A stretch of DNA of 64,000 bases from Sandaracinaceae bacterium (lineage in GTDB: Bacteria; Myxococcota_A; Polyangia; Polyangiales; Sandaracinaceae): positions 1-64,000 of the forward strand of contig JAHBWG010000044.1 in assembly GCA_019637095.1 (NCBI GenBank). Reading direction: 5' to 3'. The notes under the pieces were generated by a model. That model searched no databases. It was not told where the DNA came from and worked only from the letters and a program-made list of their open reading frames with translations. Of this stretch, positions 44,036 through 53,087 are shown piece by piece. A program made the translations under genes and the position numbers. Every line of letters starts with the position of its first letter. Position 1 is the first letter of the stretch.

Positions 44036-44755
44036 TCAGCGGCGCGTGACCCCGTACTGCTCCGCGAGGGCCTCCTCGACCCGGAACGCGAAGTGGCCGT
44101 AGCGCCGCGCGCCGTGCACGAGCGTCCCGTTCACCAGCACCGTCGGCGCGCCGAGCGGCGCGTCCGTCGGCAGCGCGTCGAGCGCGGCCTGATCGCGCGC
44201 GACCACCTCCGCGTGCGCGCCCGCGTCGAGCGCCTCGCGCAGCCGCGCGAGGTCGACGCCCCCGATCGTCGCCGCGCGCGCCTCGAGGTCCGCGCGCGCG
44301 AGGCGCCCTTGATCGGCGAAGAGCAGCGCGGCGAACCGGAAGAACGCCGCGTCGCCCGCCTGGCGGTACACCTCGTGCGCCGCCTGCGCCGCGAGCCGCG
44401 CGTGCGCGTGGTACTCGAGCGGGTGGTGGCGCCAGACGACCTGCACGCAGGCGCCGTACTCCTCGAGCAGGCGCGCCATCGTCGGCTCGAGCTGCCCGCA
44501 GTACGGGCACTCGAAGTCGCTGAACGTCTGCACGACCACGCGCGGCCGGCGCGCCCCGCGCCGCGGCGCGTCGTCGGGGACGGGCATCCCGAAGCCGCGC
44601 GTCTCCCAAGGTCGGGCGTCGTCGTCGGCCTCGCGGCACGCGCCGTCGGGCAGCGCGAAGCCGTAGCGCGGACCCCCGCAGCCCGCGGCGAGCGACGCGG
44701 CGAGCACCGCGAGCCAGAGGCCGCGCGCGCGGTGGCGATCGGCGGGCGGCGTCAC
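44036..44755 (-). CDS. DsbA-like thiol-disulfide lipoprotein
   Basis: A 239-aa predicted lipoprotein (LWLAVLAASLAAGC) with a thioredoxin/DsbA-type fold. The redox motif is CPYC in TFSDFECPYCGQLEPTM and the cis-proline loop is LGAPTVLVNGTLVHGARR, so it should be an active disulfide oxidoreductase or isomerase in the periplasm. The helical insert between them (WRHHPLEYHAHARLAAQAAHE) is typical of the DSBA family. Start is GTG 44755, which overlaps the ligA stop in a GTGA arrangement, so translation is coupled to the DNA ligase although the functions are unrelated. The many Cys-rich exported proteins in this window are natural candidate substrates; that link is an inference. Confidence 0.9.
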   Translation of the reverse strand: MTPPADRHRARGLWLAVLAASLAAGCGGPRYGFALPDGACREADDDARPWETRGFGMPVPDDAPRRGARRPRVVVQTFSDFECPYCGQLEPTMARLLEEYGACVQVVWRHHPLEYHAHARLAAQAAHEVYRQAGDAAFFRFAALLFADQGRLARADLEARAATIGGVDLARLREALDAGAHAEVVARDQAALDALPTDAPLGAPTVLVNGTLVHGARRYGHFAFRVEEALAEQYGVTRR

Positions 44756-46851
44756 GCGCCCCCGAGCAGGCGCAAGAGCTCCGCCTCGTCGATCACCGCG
44801 ACGCCGAGCTGCGCCGCCTTCTCGAGCTTGCTCCCCGCCTCGTCGCCTCGGACGACGTAGTCGGTCTTCTTGCTCACCGATCCGCTCGTCTTGCCGCCCG
44901 CGCGCTTGATCCGATCCTCGGCGTCCTTGCGCTTGAGCGTCGGGAGCGTCCCCGTCAGCACGAACGTCTTGCCCGCGACGCCCGCGATCTCTTCGCGCCG
45001 CTCCACCACCGCGTCGAGCGAGACGCCGCGCTCCTTCAGCCCCGCGAGGATCGCGCGCACCCGCGGTGAGTCGAGCTCGGCGAAGATCACGTCCGCCGTC
45101 TTCTTCGCGAGCCCCTCGATCGCGCCGGTGCCCTTGTCCGGCGCGAGCGCCGCGACGGCCTCGGGATCGCCCGCGACGTAGCGGCCGGCGAGCTCGAGCA
45201 GCCGCTCCGCGGAGCCGAAGTAGGCCGCCAGATCCTCCGCCATGCGCTCGCCGAGGTGGCGGATCGACAGGCCCACGAGCACCTTCGCGAGGCCGCGCGC
45301 CTTCGCCTTCTCGAGCGCGTCGAGCACGTTCTGCCCGCTCTTGTCTCCCATCCGCTCGAGCCCCGCGAGCTGCCCGAGCGTCAGCGCGAAGAAGTGGTGC
45401 GGCTCGCTGACGAGCCCCGCCCGCGCGAGCTGCTCGACGAGCTTGTCGCCGAGCCCCTCGACGTCCATCGCCGCCCGGCTCGCGAAGTGCACGAGCCGCT
45501 CGCAGACCTTCGCGGGGCACGCCTCGTTCAGGCAGTAGAGGAAGATCCCCTCGTCGGTGACCGGGGCCTCGCACGAGGGGCACACCGCCGGCCGCGACAC
45601 CGGCCGCGCGTCGGGCGGCCGCGCGTCGCGCGCGACGCCGACCACCTGCGGGATGATCTCGCCGGCCTTCTCGACGTAGACGAGATCGCCGATGCGGATG
45701 TCCTTGCGCTCGACCTCGACGAAGTTGTGGAGCGACGCGCGGGACACCGTCGTCTGCGCGAGCTCGACCGGCTCGAGGTGCGCGACCGGCGTGAGCTTGC
45801 CGCTCTTGCCGACCTGCACGCTCACCTCGAGCAGGCGCGTCGCCTTGCGCTCCGGCGGGAACTTGTAGGCGATGCCCCAGTGCGGGTGGTGCCCCGTCTC
45901 GCCGAGCCTCGCGTACCACCGGAGCTCGTCGATCTTGATGACCATCCCGTCGATGTCGAAGTCGAGCGCGCCGCGCCGCGCGCCGAACGCCTCGCAGTAC
46001 GCGAGCGCCTCGGCGGCGTCGCCGACGCGCGCGAACTGGTCCTCGGGGTAGACGGGCGCGCCGCGGGCGCGCAGCCAGCCGAGGATCGCGCTCTGCGTGT
46101 CGGGCAGCGCGACGCCCTCGGTCCACGGCACGTGGTAGAGGAAGGCGCGGATGCCCGCCTCGCCGAGGCCCTCCGGGTCCTTGCGCTTCATGAGCCCCGC
46201 GCAGCCGTTGCGGGGGTTGATGATCGCGCGCTCCCCCGCGCGCTCGAGCCGCGCGTTGTGGGCACGGAACGCCGAGATGGGCCAGTAGAGCTCGCCGCGG
46301 ATCTCCAGCGCGCCGGACGCGAGCCCGTCGAGCCGCCGCGGCACCGCGCCGCTCTCCTCGACCTGCCGCGTGATCACGTCGCCGCTCCGTCCGTCGCCGC
46401 GCGTGACCGCGCGCACGAGCACCCCCGCCTCGTACACGAGCGAGACGCTGATGCCGTCGATCTTCGGCTCGACCAGCAGCGGCACCCGCGCGCCCGGCGC
46501 GAGCTCGAGCTCCTTGAGGCGGCGCGCGTACCACTGCGCGAGCTGTTCGCCGAGCGGGATCGGCGCGCCGCGCGAGTCCTTGCGGTTGGGGGACAGCTTC
46601 TCGAGCGAGAGCATCGGCACGCGGTGCTCGACCGTCTCGAAGCCCTCGGTGTGATCGGCGCCGGGCGCCGCGTCGAGGCGCTCGGCCGCCGGGACGCCGA
46701 GCGTGTCGGCGAGCTCGACGTACTGGTCGTAGAGCTCGTCGAACTCCGAGTCGAGCAGCTCGGGCTCGCCGCGCCGATACGCGTCCTCGTGGTAGCGAAT
46801 CCGCTCGGCGAGCCGCTCGAGCTCGCGCCTCCCATCGCCGTTGGTCGCCAT
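44752..46851 (-). CDS. ligA: NAD-dependent DNA ligase
   Basis: A 699-aa LigA of normal length that seals nicks using NAD+ in replication and repair. Domain order by sight: Ia NMN-binding region (RIRYHEDAYRRGEPELLDSEFDELY), nucleotidyltransferase domain with the adenylated lysine in LLVEPKIDGISVSLV, further motifs IINPRNGCAGLMKRKDPE and FDIDGMVIKID, OB fold (GKSGKLTPVAHLEPV, VERKDIRIGDLVYVEKAGEIIP), Cys4 zinc finger (CPSC ... YCLNEAC), HhH motifs (GDKSGQNVLDALEKAK) and a C-terminal BRCT domain (AGKTFVLTGTLPTLKRKD). ATG 46851 has TATCCT 8 nt before it and no Shine-Dalgarno. It is divergent from the TPR gene (26 bp) and coupled to the DsbA-like gene. Confidence 0.98.
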   Translation of the reverse strand: MATNGDGRRELERLAERIRYHEDAYRRGEPELLDSEFDELYDQYVELADTLGVPAAERLDAAPGADHTEGFETVEHRVPMLSLEKLSPNRKDSRGAPIPLGEQLAQWYARRLKELELAPGARVPLLVEPKIDGISVSLVYEAGVLVRAVTRGDGRSGDVITRQVEESGAVPRRLDGLASGALEIRGELYWPISAFRAHNARLERAGERAIINPRNGCAGLMKRKDPEGLGEAGIRAFLYHVPWTEGVALPDTQSAILGWLRARGAPVYPEDQFARVGDAAEALAYCEAFGARRGALDFDIDGMVIKIDELRWYARLGETGHHPHWGIAYKFPPERKATRLLEVSVQVGKSGKLTPVAHLEPVELAQTTVSRASLHNFVEVERKDIRIGDLVYVEKAGEIIPQVVGVARDARPPDARPVSRPAVCPSCEAPVTDEGIFLYCLNEACPAKVCERLVHFASRAAMDVEGLGDKLVEQLARAGLVSEPHHFFALTLGQLAGLERMGDKSGQNVLDALEKAKARGLAKVLVGLSIRHLGERMAEDLAAYFGSAERLLELAGRYVAGDPEAVAALAPDKGTGAIEGLAKKTADVIFAELDSPRVRAILAGLKERGVSLDAVVERREEIAGVAGKTFVLTGTLPTLKRKDAEDRIKRAGGKTSGSVSKKTDYVVRGDEAGSKLEKAAQLGVAVIDEAELLRLLGGA

Positions 46852-46859
46852 GGCGGGCG

Positions 46860-46865
46860 AGGATA
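46860..46865 (-). promoter_or_regulatory. Putative -10 TATCCT of ligA
   Basis: TATCCT ends 8 nt before the ligA ATG. The 26-bp gap to the divergent gene is too short for a leadered promoter inside it, which supports leaderless transcription. Confidence 0.45.
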
Positions 46866-46877
46866 CCAAGTGACAGA

Positions 46878-47465
46878 ATGAGCGCCGTGATCGCGCGCGC
46901 CATCGTCGCCGGGGCGCTGAGCCTCGGGCTCGCGGGCGCGGCGCTCGCGCAGGAGGCGCCGCCGCCCGAGCGCCTGCGCGCCGACGCGCGCGCGGCGCTC
47001 GCCGCCGGCCGGATCGAGGACGCCTACGGGCTCATGCGCGGCGCGGCCGAGCGCTCCCGCGCCGCGAGCGACTGGCGCGAGCTCGCCGAGATCGCGGACC
47101 GCCTGCGCCTCGACGAGCTCGCGCTGTCCGCGTACGAGACCTACCTCGCGCGCGCGCCCGACGCGGCCGATCGCGCCGAGATCGAGGGCCGCGTGCGGGT
47201 GCTCCGGCGGATCGTCCAGGGCGGGCGCTACGCGGCGCCACCGGACGGATCGACCGTCCCCGAGCTGATCGACCTCGAGGGCCGCCCGGTCGAGCGCGCG
47301 GCGCCGCGGAACTTCCTCGTCGACTGGGACGGCCGCCCGCGCACCGCGCGCGCGTCCGGGCTGCTCACGCTCGTCGAGTGGGACGGCGCAGCGCCCGCCC
47401 CGGCGCTCGACGCCGCGCACGTGGCGCGCGAGGGCGGCCTGGGCCGCGCGCTCGCGACCCCGTGA
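46878..47465 (+). CDS. Exported TPR-like hypothetical protein
   Basis: A 195-aa protein with a signal peptide (IVAGALSLGLAGAALAQ) and an Ala-rich helical part that fits two TPR-like hairpins (ARAALAAGRIEDAYGLMRGAAE, DELALSAYETYLARAPDAADRAE). The C-terminal ~80 residues are a beta-rich, acidic region (LIDLEGRPVERAAPRNFLVDWDG). No enzymatic motif is seen. It is divergent from ligA. Its end faces the alpha/beta hydrolase gene across a 239-bp gap with repeats. Function is unknown; periplasmic scaffolding is a generic guess from the TPR. Confidence 0.75.
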   Translation: MSAVIARAIVAGALSLGLAGAALAQEAPPPERLRADARAALAAGRIEDAYGLMRGAAERSRAASDWRELAEIADRLRLDELALSAYETYLARAPDAADRAEIEGRVRVLRRIVQGGRYAAPPDGSTVPELIDLEGRPVERAAPRNFLVDWDGRPRTARASGLLTLVEWDGAAPAPALDAAHVAREGGLGRALATP

Positions 47466-47494
47466 GCGCCCGACACCACCCCACCTCCGTCGAC

Positions 47495-47559
47495 CGCCGG
47501 CGAAGCCCGCGCCTCGAGGGCGCGTCGATTCGTCGAGCGCGCACGAGACCGACGGAGCC
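47495..47559 (+). repeat. Intergenic repeat unit 1
   Basis: The unit begins CGCCGGCGAAGCC and ends GACCGACGGAGCC, with the core TCGAGCGCGCACG. A related unit lies at 47621-47672. Relative to it, unit 1 has an extra ~16-bp segment containing CCTCGAGGG. It is noncoding and lies between two convergent genes. Confidence 0.6.
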
Positions 47560-47620
47560 CTCGAGACCAGCCCGTAGCGCGGCGTAGGTCGACGGGCCCC
47601 ATGGTTGGGACGCCCCCTCC

Positions 47621-47672
47621 CGCCGGCTCGAAGCCTGTCGATGAATCGAGCGCGCACGCGACCGATGGCGCC
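47621..47672 (+). repeat. Intergenic repeat unit 2
   Basis: The unit begins CGCCGGCTCGAAGCC and ends GACCGATGGCGCC, with the same core TCGAGCGCGCACG. About 30 of the last 36 bases match unit 1. No tRNA fold or open reading frame explains it. Confidence 0.6.
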
Positions 47673-47678
47673 GGCGGA

Positions 47679-47695
47679 GGGGTTGGAACAACCCC
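47679..47695. terminator. Hairpin between convergent genes
   Basis: A perfect 7-bp inverted repeat, GGGGTTG-GAA-CAACCCC, 10 nt from the stop of the hydrolase gene. There is no U-run, so it may work as a two-way stem or with Rho. Confidence 0.5.
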
Positions 47696-47704
47696 TGCGC
47701 CAAC

Positions 47705-48370
47705 TCAGCAGTGCTCGCGCAGGAAGAGCGCGGCCTCGTCGAGCCACGCGTCGCTCCCGGCGAACGGCTCCCGGCGGGAGGTCGCGAGCGAGTGATCTCC
47801 GCCCTTCACCCACACCACGCGCGCGTCGGGGACCTTCGCGAGCGCCGCGCGCAGCGCGCCCTGCCGCGCGAGCGCGTCCTTCGTGCCCTGCACGAAGAGC
47901 TGCGGCACCGGCACCGCGCCGAGGTGAGCCGCGCGGCGCTTGCCGAGCTCGGGCTTGCCCGCCGGGTGTAGCGGGAAACCGAAGTAGACACATGCCCGCG
48001 CCTCGGGCGCGCGGCCGGCCGCCGCGAGCAGCGACGCGTAGCGCCCGCCCATGCTCTTGCCCCCGATCGCGATCGCCCCGCGCCCGCGCCACCGCGACGC
48101 GACGTCGAGCATCGCGCGCCAGGTCGCGAGCAGGCGCGCGGCCGGATCCGGCCCGCGCCGGCGTCCGCTCGCCACGATCTCCTCCATGTACGGGAACTGC
48201 AAGCGGACGACGCAGACCTCGCGCTCCACCAGCCCGTCCGCGACGTGCTCCATGAACGGGCTCGTCATCGGCGCGCCCGCGCCGTGCGCGAGCACGAAGA
48301 GGGGACGACCGCGCAGCGTCCCCGTGCGCTCCCAGCGGGCGAGCCGCCCGTCGACCTCGAACGTCGGCAT
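47705..48370 (-). CDS. Alpha/beta hydrolase (KANL3/Tex30-like)
   Basis: A 221-aa soluble alpha/beta hydrolase resembling the KANL3/Tex30 family of small dienelactone-hydrolase-like proteins. It shows LFVLAHGAGAPMTSPFMEHV (oxyanion loop), the nucleophile elbow GGKSMGGRYASLL (G-x-S-x-G), the acid strand PQLFVQGTKDAL and the terminal histidine in KGGDHSL, so the Ser-Asp-His triad is complete. It could hydrolyse esters; physiological substrate is unknown. ATG 48370 was chosen; ATG 48382 is possible, and neither has a clear Shine-Dalgarno. It is divergent from the membrane protein at 48420. Confidence 0.87.
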   Translation of the reverse strand: MPTFEVDGRLARWERTGTLRGRPLFVLAHGAGAPMTSPFMEHVADGLVEREVCVVRLQFPYMEEIVASGRRRGPDPAARLLATWRAMLDVASRWRGRGAIAIGGKSMGGRYASLLAAAGRAPEARACVYFGFPLHPAGKPELGKRRAAHLGAVPVPQLFVQGTKDALARQGALRAALAKVPDARVVWVKGGDHSLATSRREPFAGSDAWLDEAALFLREHC

Positions 48371-48405
48371 GGAACGCAGCATGCCCGATCGCGCGCGGCT
48401 CGTCG

Positions 48406-48411
48406 TATCCT
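48406..48411 (+). promoter_or_regulatory. Putative -10 TATCCT before the gene at 48420
   Basis: TATCCT ends 8 nt before the ATG at 48420, the third occurrence of this exact box and spacing in the window. Confidence 0.45.
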
Positions 48412-48419
48412 CGGGCGGC

Positions 48420-49808
48420 ATGGACGAGGATCTCGAGCGGCTGAGCGGCCGGCGCGCTCGGCGCAGGCTCTTCATCGCCCTCGGGACGATCCCGCTCCTG
48501 GCGTCGCTCGGGTTCGGCGCGTGGTTCTTCCAGCAGAAGAAGCAGGAGGCGGAGGACCGCGCGCTCGTCGATCAGGTGAGCGGCGCGGCGTTCGGCTGCG
48601 TCGCCTCCCTCCGCGGCGACGCGCCCGAGGCGTGGAGCCTCGAGCGCGCGCTCGAGCACATGTCGCAGATGGCGCGGCGCACGCGCGACCGCGAGGACCC
48701 GACGGTCCGCGAGGATCGCGACCGCTTCGCGCGCCTCGCCGCGGACGCGGCCCGCGGCTGCGAGGAGCTCGGCGCGCTGATGACGCGCGCGCAGCGCGAG
48801 CGCCCGGGCCTCTACTTCGCCGTCCCGGCCGCGCTCGCGCAGCCCGTCGATCAGGCCGACCCCGAGCGGTGGTACCGCCGCACGCTGCCCGACACGCGCC
48901 CCGCCGCGACCGAGCTCTCGCGGCAGATCCGCGCGATGGCGGAGGCGATGAACGAGCGGCGGCGCGAGCTCGCCCTGATGGCGCAGGCGCTGCCGGTCGA
49001 GGGCGAGGGCCCGAGCGAGCTCGCGCGCGTGGTCGAGCTCGCGCCGACCCCCCGCGATCGCGAGAGCCCGACGACCGAGGTGTGGCCGACGCCCGACGCC
49101 ATCGTCATCCTGCGCCGCGCGAGCCTGCCCAGCGTGCCGTGCAACATGCGGTTCGTGAACCGCGCGAGCTGCTTCGCGGACTTCGTGCAGCGGGTCGCGT
49201 GGGACGGCGAGGCGAGCGAGCCCGTCGAGCTCGAGCGGCCGGCGTCGGTGCTCTACTGGAGCGCGTTCACGCCGACGTTCGACGGCGCGCTGTGGGCGGT
49301 CGGCGTCGCCGGCGCGGGCCACGGGCTCGTCGGTCGCTACGCGGCCGACGCCACGCGGCCGGACGTCGCGATGATCGAGGCCGAGGTCGACGTCTCGACG
49401 ACGATCGTCGCGGTCACCGGAGGCGTCGTGGTCTTCCCGTCGGACGGCTCGGCGTGGCTCGCCGACGGCGGGCCGGGGATGCACTTCGCGCGCTCCGACG
49501 CGACGCCGCCCCCGCTCGTGCTGCGCACGCGGCACGGCGGCGCCGCGCGCGGCATCGAGGACGAGGTGCTCGGCTCGCTCTCCATCACGGGCTCCGCCGA
49601 CGAGGGCTTCACCTCGCGGCTCTCGCCCGCCGACGGCGCGGGCGACGTCCTGCACCGCCTGATCGACGCGCGCTCGCGCGTGCGCGAGATCGCCGATCTG
49701 CGCGCGCTCCGCTCGGGGCGCGCGGTCGCGCTCCTCGCGCGCGCGAGCGGCCCCGACGCGCTCGCCATCACGCCGGACTTCGGCCGCACCTGGCTCCCGG
49801 CGCGTTGA
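48420..49808 (+). CDS. Membrane-anchored protein of unknown function
   Basis: A 462-aa protein with one N-terminal TM helix after a charged start (MDEDLERLSGRRARRRLFIALGTIPLLASLGFGAWFF), a helical, Arg/Glu-rich periplasmic stalk (residues ~45-200) and a C-terminal beta-rich region that resembles a six- or seven-bladed propeller (VLYWSAFTPTFDGALWAVGV, VAVTGGVVVFPSDGSAWLADG, RSGRAVALLARAS, ITPDFGRTWLPAR). The last motif resembles the Asp-box (S/T-x-D-x-G-x-T-W) of BNR propellers. No enzyme signature. Only 4 bp separate its end from the convergent glutaredoxin-like gene. Confidence 0.8.
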   Translation: MDEDLERLSGRRARRRLFIALGTIPLLASLGFGAWFFQQKKQEAEDRALVDQVSGAAFGCVASLRGDAPEAWSLERALEHMSQMARRTRDREDPTVREDRDRFARLAADAARGCEELGALMTRAQRERPGLYFAVPAALAQPVDQADPERWYRRTLPDTRPAATELSRQIRAMAEAMNERRRELALMAQALPVEGEGPSELARVVELAPTPRDRESPTTEVWPTPDAIVILRRASLPSVPCNMRFVNRASCFADFVQRVAWDGEASEPVELERPASVLYWSAFTPTFDGALWAVGVAGAGHGLVGRYAADATRPDVAMIEAEVDVSTTIVAVTGGVVVFPSDGSAWLADGGPGMHFARSDATPPPLVLRTRHGGAARGIEDEVLGSLSITGSADEGFTSRLSPADGAGDVLHRLIDARSRVREIADLRALRSGRAVALLARASGPDALAITPDFGRTWLPAR

Positions 49809-49812
49809 GCCT

Positions 49813-50241
49813 TCAACAACCCGGCGCGGAGGGGATCGCGCGACACCGCGCGTGGGCGGCCTCGTCGATGCGCCGCCGCAGCTCGTCCGGGACGAAGCCG
49901 CGCACCACGGCGCCGCCCTCCACCGTCACCACCGGCACCGTGCGCCGCGGCTCGAGCTGGGCGTGGGCGGCCGCCGCCCCGGGATCGCGCTCCACGTCGC
50001 GATCGACGAACGGGATGCCGCGCGCGCGCAGCCAGTCGCGGACGTGGGCGCAGTGCGGGCACCAGCGCGTCGAGTAGAGCGTGACGCCGACGTGGGCGCG
50101 CGCGGACGGCGTCGCGGCGGGGACGGCGGGCGGGCCGCACGCCGCGAGCCACGCGACGGCGGCGAGCGCGGCTAGCCACCGCACGCGGGCCGCGCGGCGG
50201 GGGCGCGGCCGGCGAGCCGGCGGTGGGTGAAGCGCGCGCAT
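49813..50241 (-). CDS. Glutaredoxin-like lipoprotein
   Basis: A 142-aa predicted lipoprotein (WLAALAAVAWLAAC) whose mature part is a glutaredoxin/NrdH-type thioredoxin fold: VTLYSTRWCPHCAHVRDWL with active site CPHC, and the cis-proline segment TVPVVTVEGGAVVRGF. Export of a glutaredoxin-like protein as a lipoprotein is unusual, because glutaredoxins normally work in the cytosol with glutathione; here it would be periplasmic. TATGGT lies 6 nt before the ATG. It is divergent from a kinase gene across 34 bp and is the second thiol-redox lipoprotein in the window (the other at 44036-44755). Confidence 0.87.
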   Translation of the reverse strand: MRALHPPPARRPRPRRAARVRWLAALAAVAWLAACGPPAVPAATPSARAHVGVTLYSTRWCPHCAHVRDWLRARGIPFVDRDVERDPGAAAAHAQLEPRRTVPVVTVEGGAVVRGFVPDELRRRIDEAAHARCRAIPSAPGC

Positions 50242-50247
50242 CAGCGG

Positions 50248-50261
50248 ACCATACGTGGTAT
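50248..50261. promoter_or_regulatory. Divergent promoter with ATAC-GTG-GTAT palindrome
   Basis: TATGGT (50253-50248, minus strand) ends 6 nt before the glutaredoxin-like ATG. It overlaps the 11-bp palindrome ATACGTGGTAT (50251-50261), which could be an operator or a shared melting region for both divergent genes. Confidence 0.4.
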
Positions 50262-50275
50262 CGCTCGACGGCTGG

Positions 50276-51832
<1,557 letters not shown>

Positions 51833-51869
51833 GCCCTCGCACCCCTATGGTGGCGGCTCGAGGACTGGT

Positions 51870-53087
51870 ATGAATCTCCCTCGCCGAGGAGGTAGCCCTT
51901 TGACTCGTGCCGCCCGTTGGGATCTCGCCCGCCTGATCCACCCGTTCTCGCCGTCGGATTTCTTCGCGTCGCGCTTCGAGAGCGCGATGCTGCACGTACC
52001 GCGCGAGGATCGCTCGTACTACGAGTCGCTCTTGTCGATGGACGAGATCGATCGCGTGCTCACCACGCTGCACCTGAACCACCCGTCGGTGCACATGGTG
52101 AACGCGGCCAAGCCCGAGCTGACGACGAACGACTACTGCTACCCCTCGGGCCTGATCGACGCGGCCCGGCTCTACCAGGAGTACGAGCAGGGCGGCACCA
52201 TCGTGCTCAACCAGCTCGAGGGCTCGCTGCCGACCCTGATGAGCCTGTGCCGCTCGATGGAGGCGGAGTTCTCGAGCCGCTTCCAGTGCAACATCTACGT
52301 CACCCCGCCCAACGCGCAGGGCCTCAAGTCGCACTACGACTCGCACTGCGTGTTCGTCCTGCAGATCGCGGGCGAGAAGCGCTGGGTCACGTACGACGCC
52401 CCGGTCGAGCGCCCGCTCCGCGGCCAGGAGTTCACGCCCGACAAATACCAGGCGGGCGAGAAGTCCTCGGAGTTCGTCCTTCACCCCGGCGACATGGTCT
52501 ACGTGCCGCGCGGCCTCATGCACGACGCGGTCAGCACCGACGCGCCGAGCTGCCACATCACGCTCGGCGTGCTGCCCAACAGCTGGACGGACCTCCTGCT
52601 CGAGGCGATCGCGCGCGTCGGGCTCGTGGACCCTGAGCTGCGCCGCTCGCTCCCCGTCGGCTTCGCGTCACAGGGCTTCGACCGCACCAAGGCGCGCGCG
52701 TTCTTCCGCGAGCTGCTCGGCCGCGCCGCCGAGCAGGCGGACTTCGACGCCGCGCTCGACCACTTCGCGGAGGACCTCGTCAGCACGCGCCACGCGCTCG
52801 TCTACGGCCAGATGAGGCAGATCGAGCGGCTCGCCTCGCTCACCGTCGACGACCGCGCCGCGCCCCGCCCGAGCCTGCTCTTCCACCTCGAGAAGGACGA
52901 AGAGCGCGTGCGCGTGATGGCCTACGGCGGCGCGATCTCGCTCCCGATCCACGCGGCGGAGTCGCTCGAGCACGCGCTGACCGCGGACGAGTATCGGATC
53001 GGCGATCTCCCGGGTGAGCTCGACGACCCGGGCAAGCTCGTGCTGATCAGGAAGCTCGTGCGCGAGGGCTTGGTCGAGGTGCTTTGA
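51870..53087 (+). CDS. JmjC/cupin-type Fe(II)/2-oxoglutarate oxygenase
   Basis: A 405-aa protein of the cupin_4/JmjC type, related to ribosomal-protein hydroxylases (RoxA/YcfD, MINA/NO66). The iron site is readable: H-x-D in GLKSHYDSHCVFVLQ (about residues 155-157) and the distal His in YVPRGLMHDAVS (about residue 218), on the beta strands expected. A C-terminal helical/winged part (LLFHLEKDEERVRV ... RKLVREGLVEVL) matches the dimer/winged-helix region of RoxA-type enzymes. It may hydroxylate a His or Arg of a protein or peptide. Two starts compete: ATG 51870 (AGGA 5 nt before) and TTG 51900, which has a perfect GAGGAGG (51886-51892) 7 nt upstream. Its TGA overlaps the next start. Confidence 0.88.
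   Translation: MNLPRRGGSPLTRAARWDLARLIHPFSPSDFFASRFESAMLHVPREDRSYYESLLSMDEIDRVLTTLHLNHPSVHMVNAAKPELTTNDYCYPSGLIDAARLYQEYEQGGTIVLNQLEGSLPTLMSLCRSMEAEFSSRFQCNIYVTPPNAQGLKSHYDSHCVFVLQIAGEKRWVTYDAPVERPLRGQEFTPDKYQAGEKSSEFVLHPGDMVYVPRGLMHDAVSTDAPSCHITLGVLPNSWTDLLLEAIARVGLVDPELRRSLPVGFASQGFDRTKARAFFRELLGRAAEQADFDAALDHFAEDLVSTRHALVYGQMRQIERLASLTVDDRAAPRPSLLFHLEKDEERVRVMAYGGAISLPIHAAESLEHALTADEYRIGDLPGELDDPGKLVLIRKLVREGLVEVL

Noticed and set aside
47600..47700. tRNA-like segment GGCTCGAAGCC in the intergenic gap
   Set aside because: It resembles a T-arm only superficially; no acceptor stem, anticodon arm or CCA context could be built around it.
44036..50241. A defence island or toxin-antitoxin locus around ligA and the small genes
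   Set aside because: None of the genes shows toxin, antitoxin, nuclease or helicase motifs, and no integrase, tRNA or direct-repeat ends border the region.
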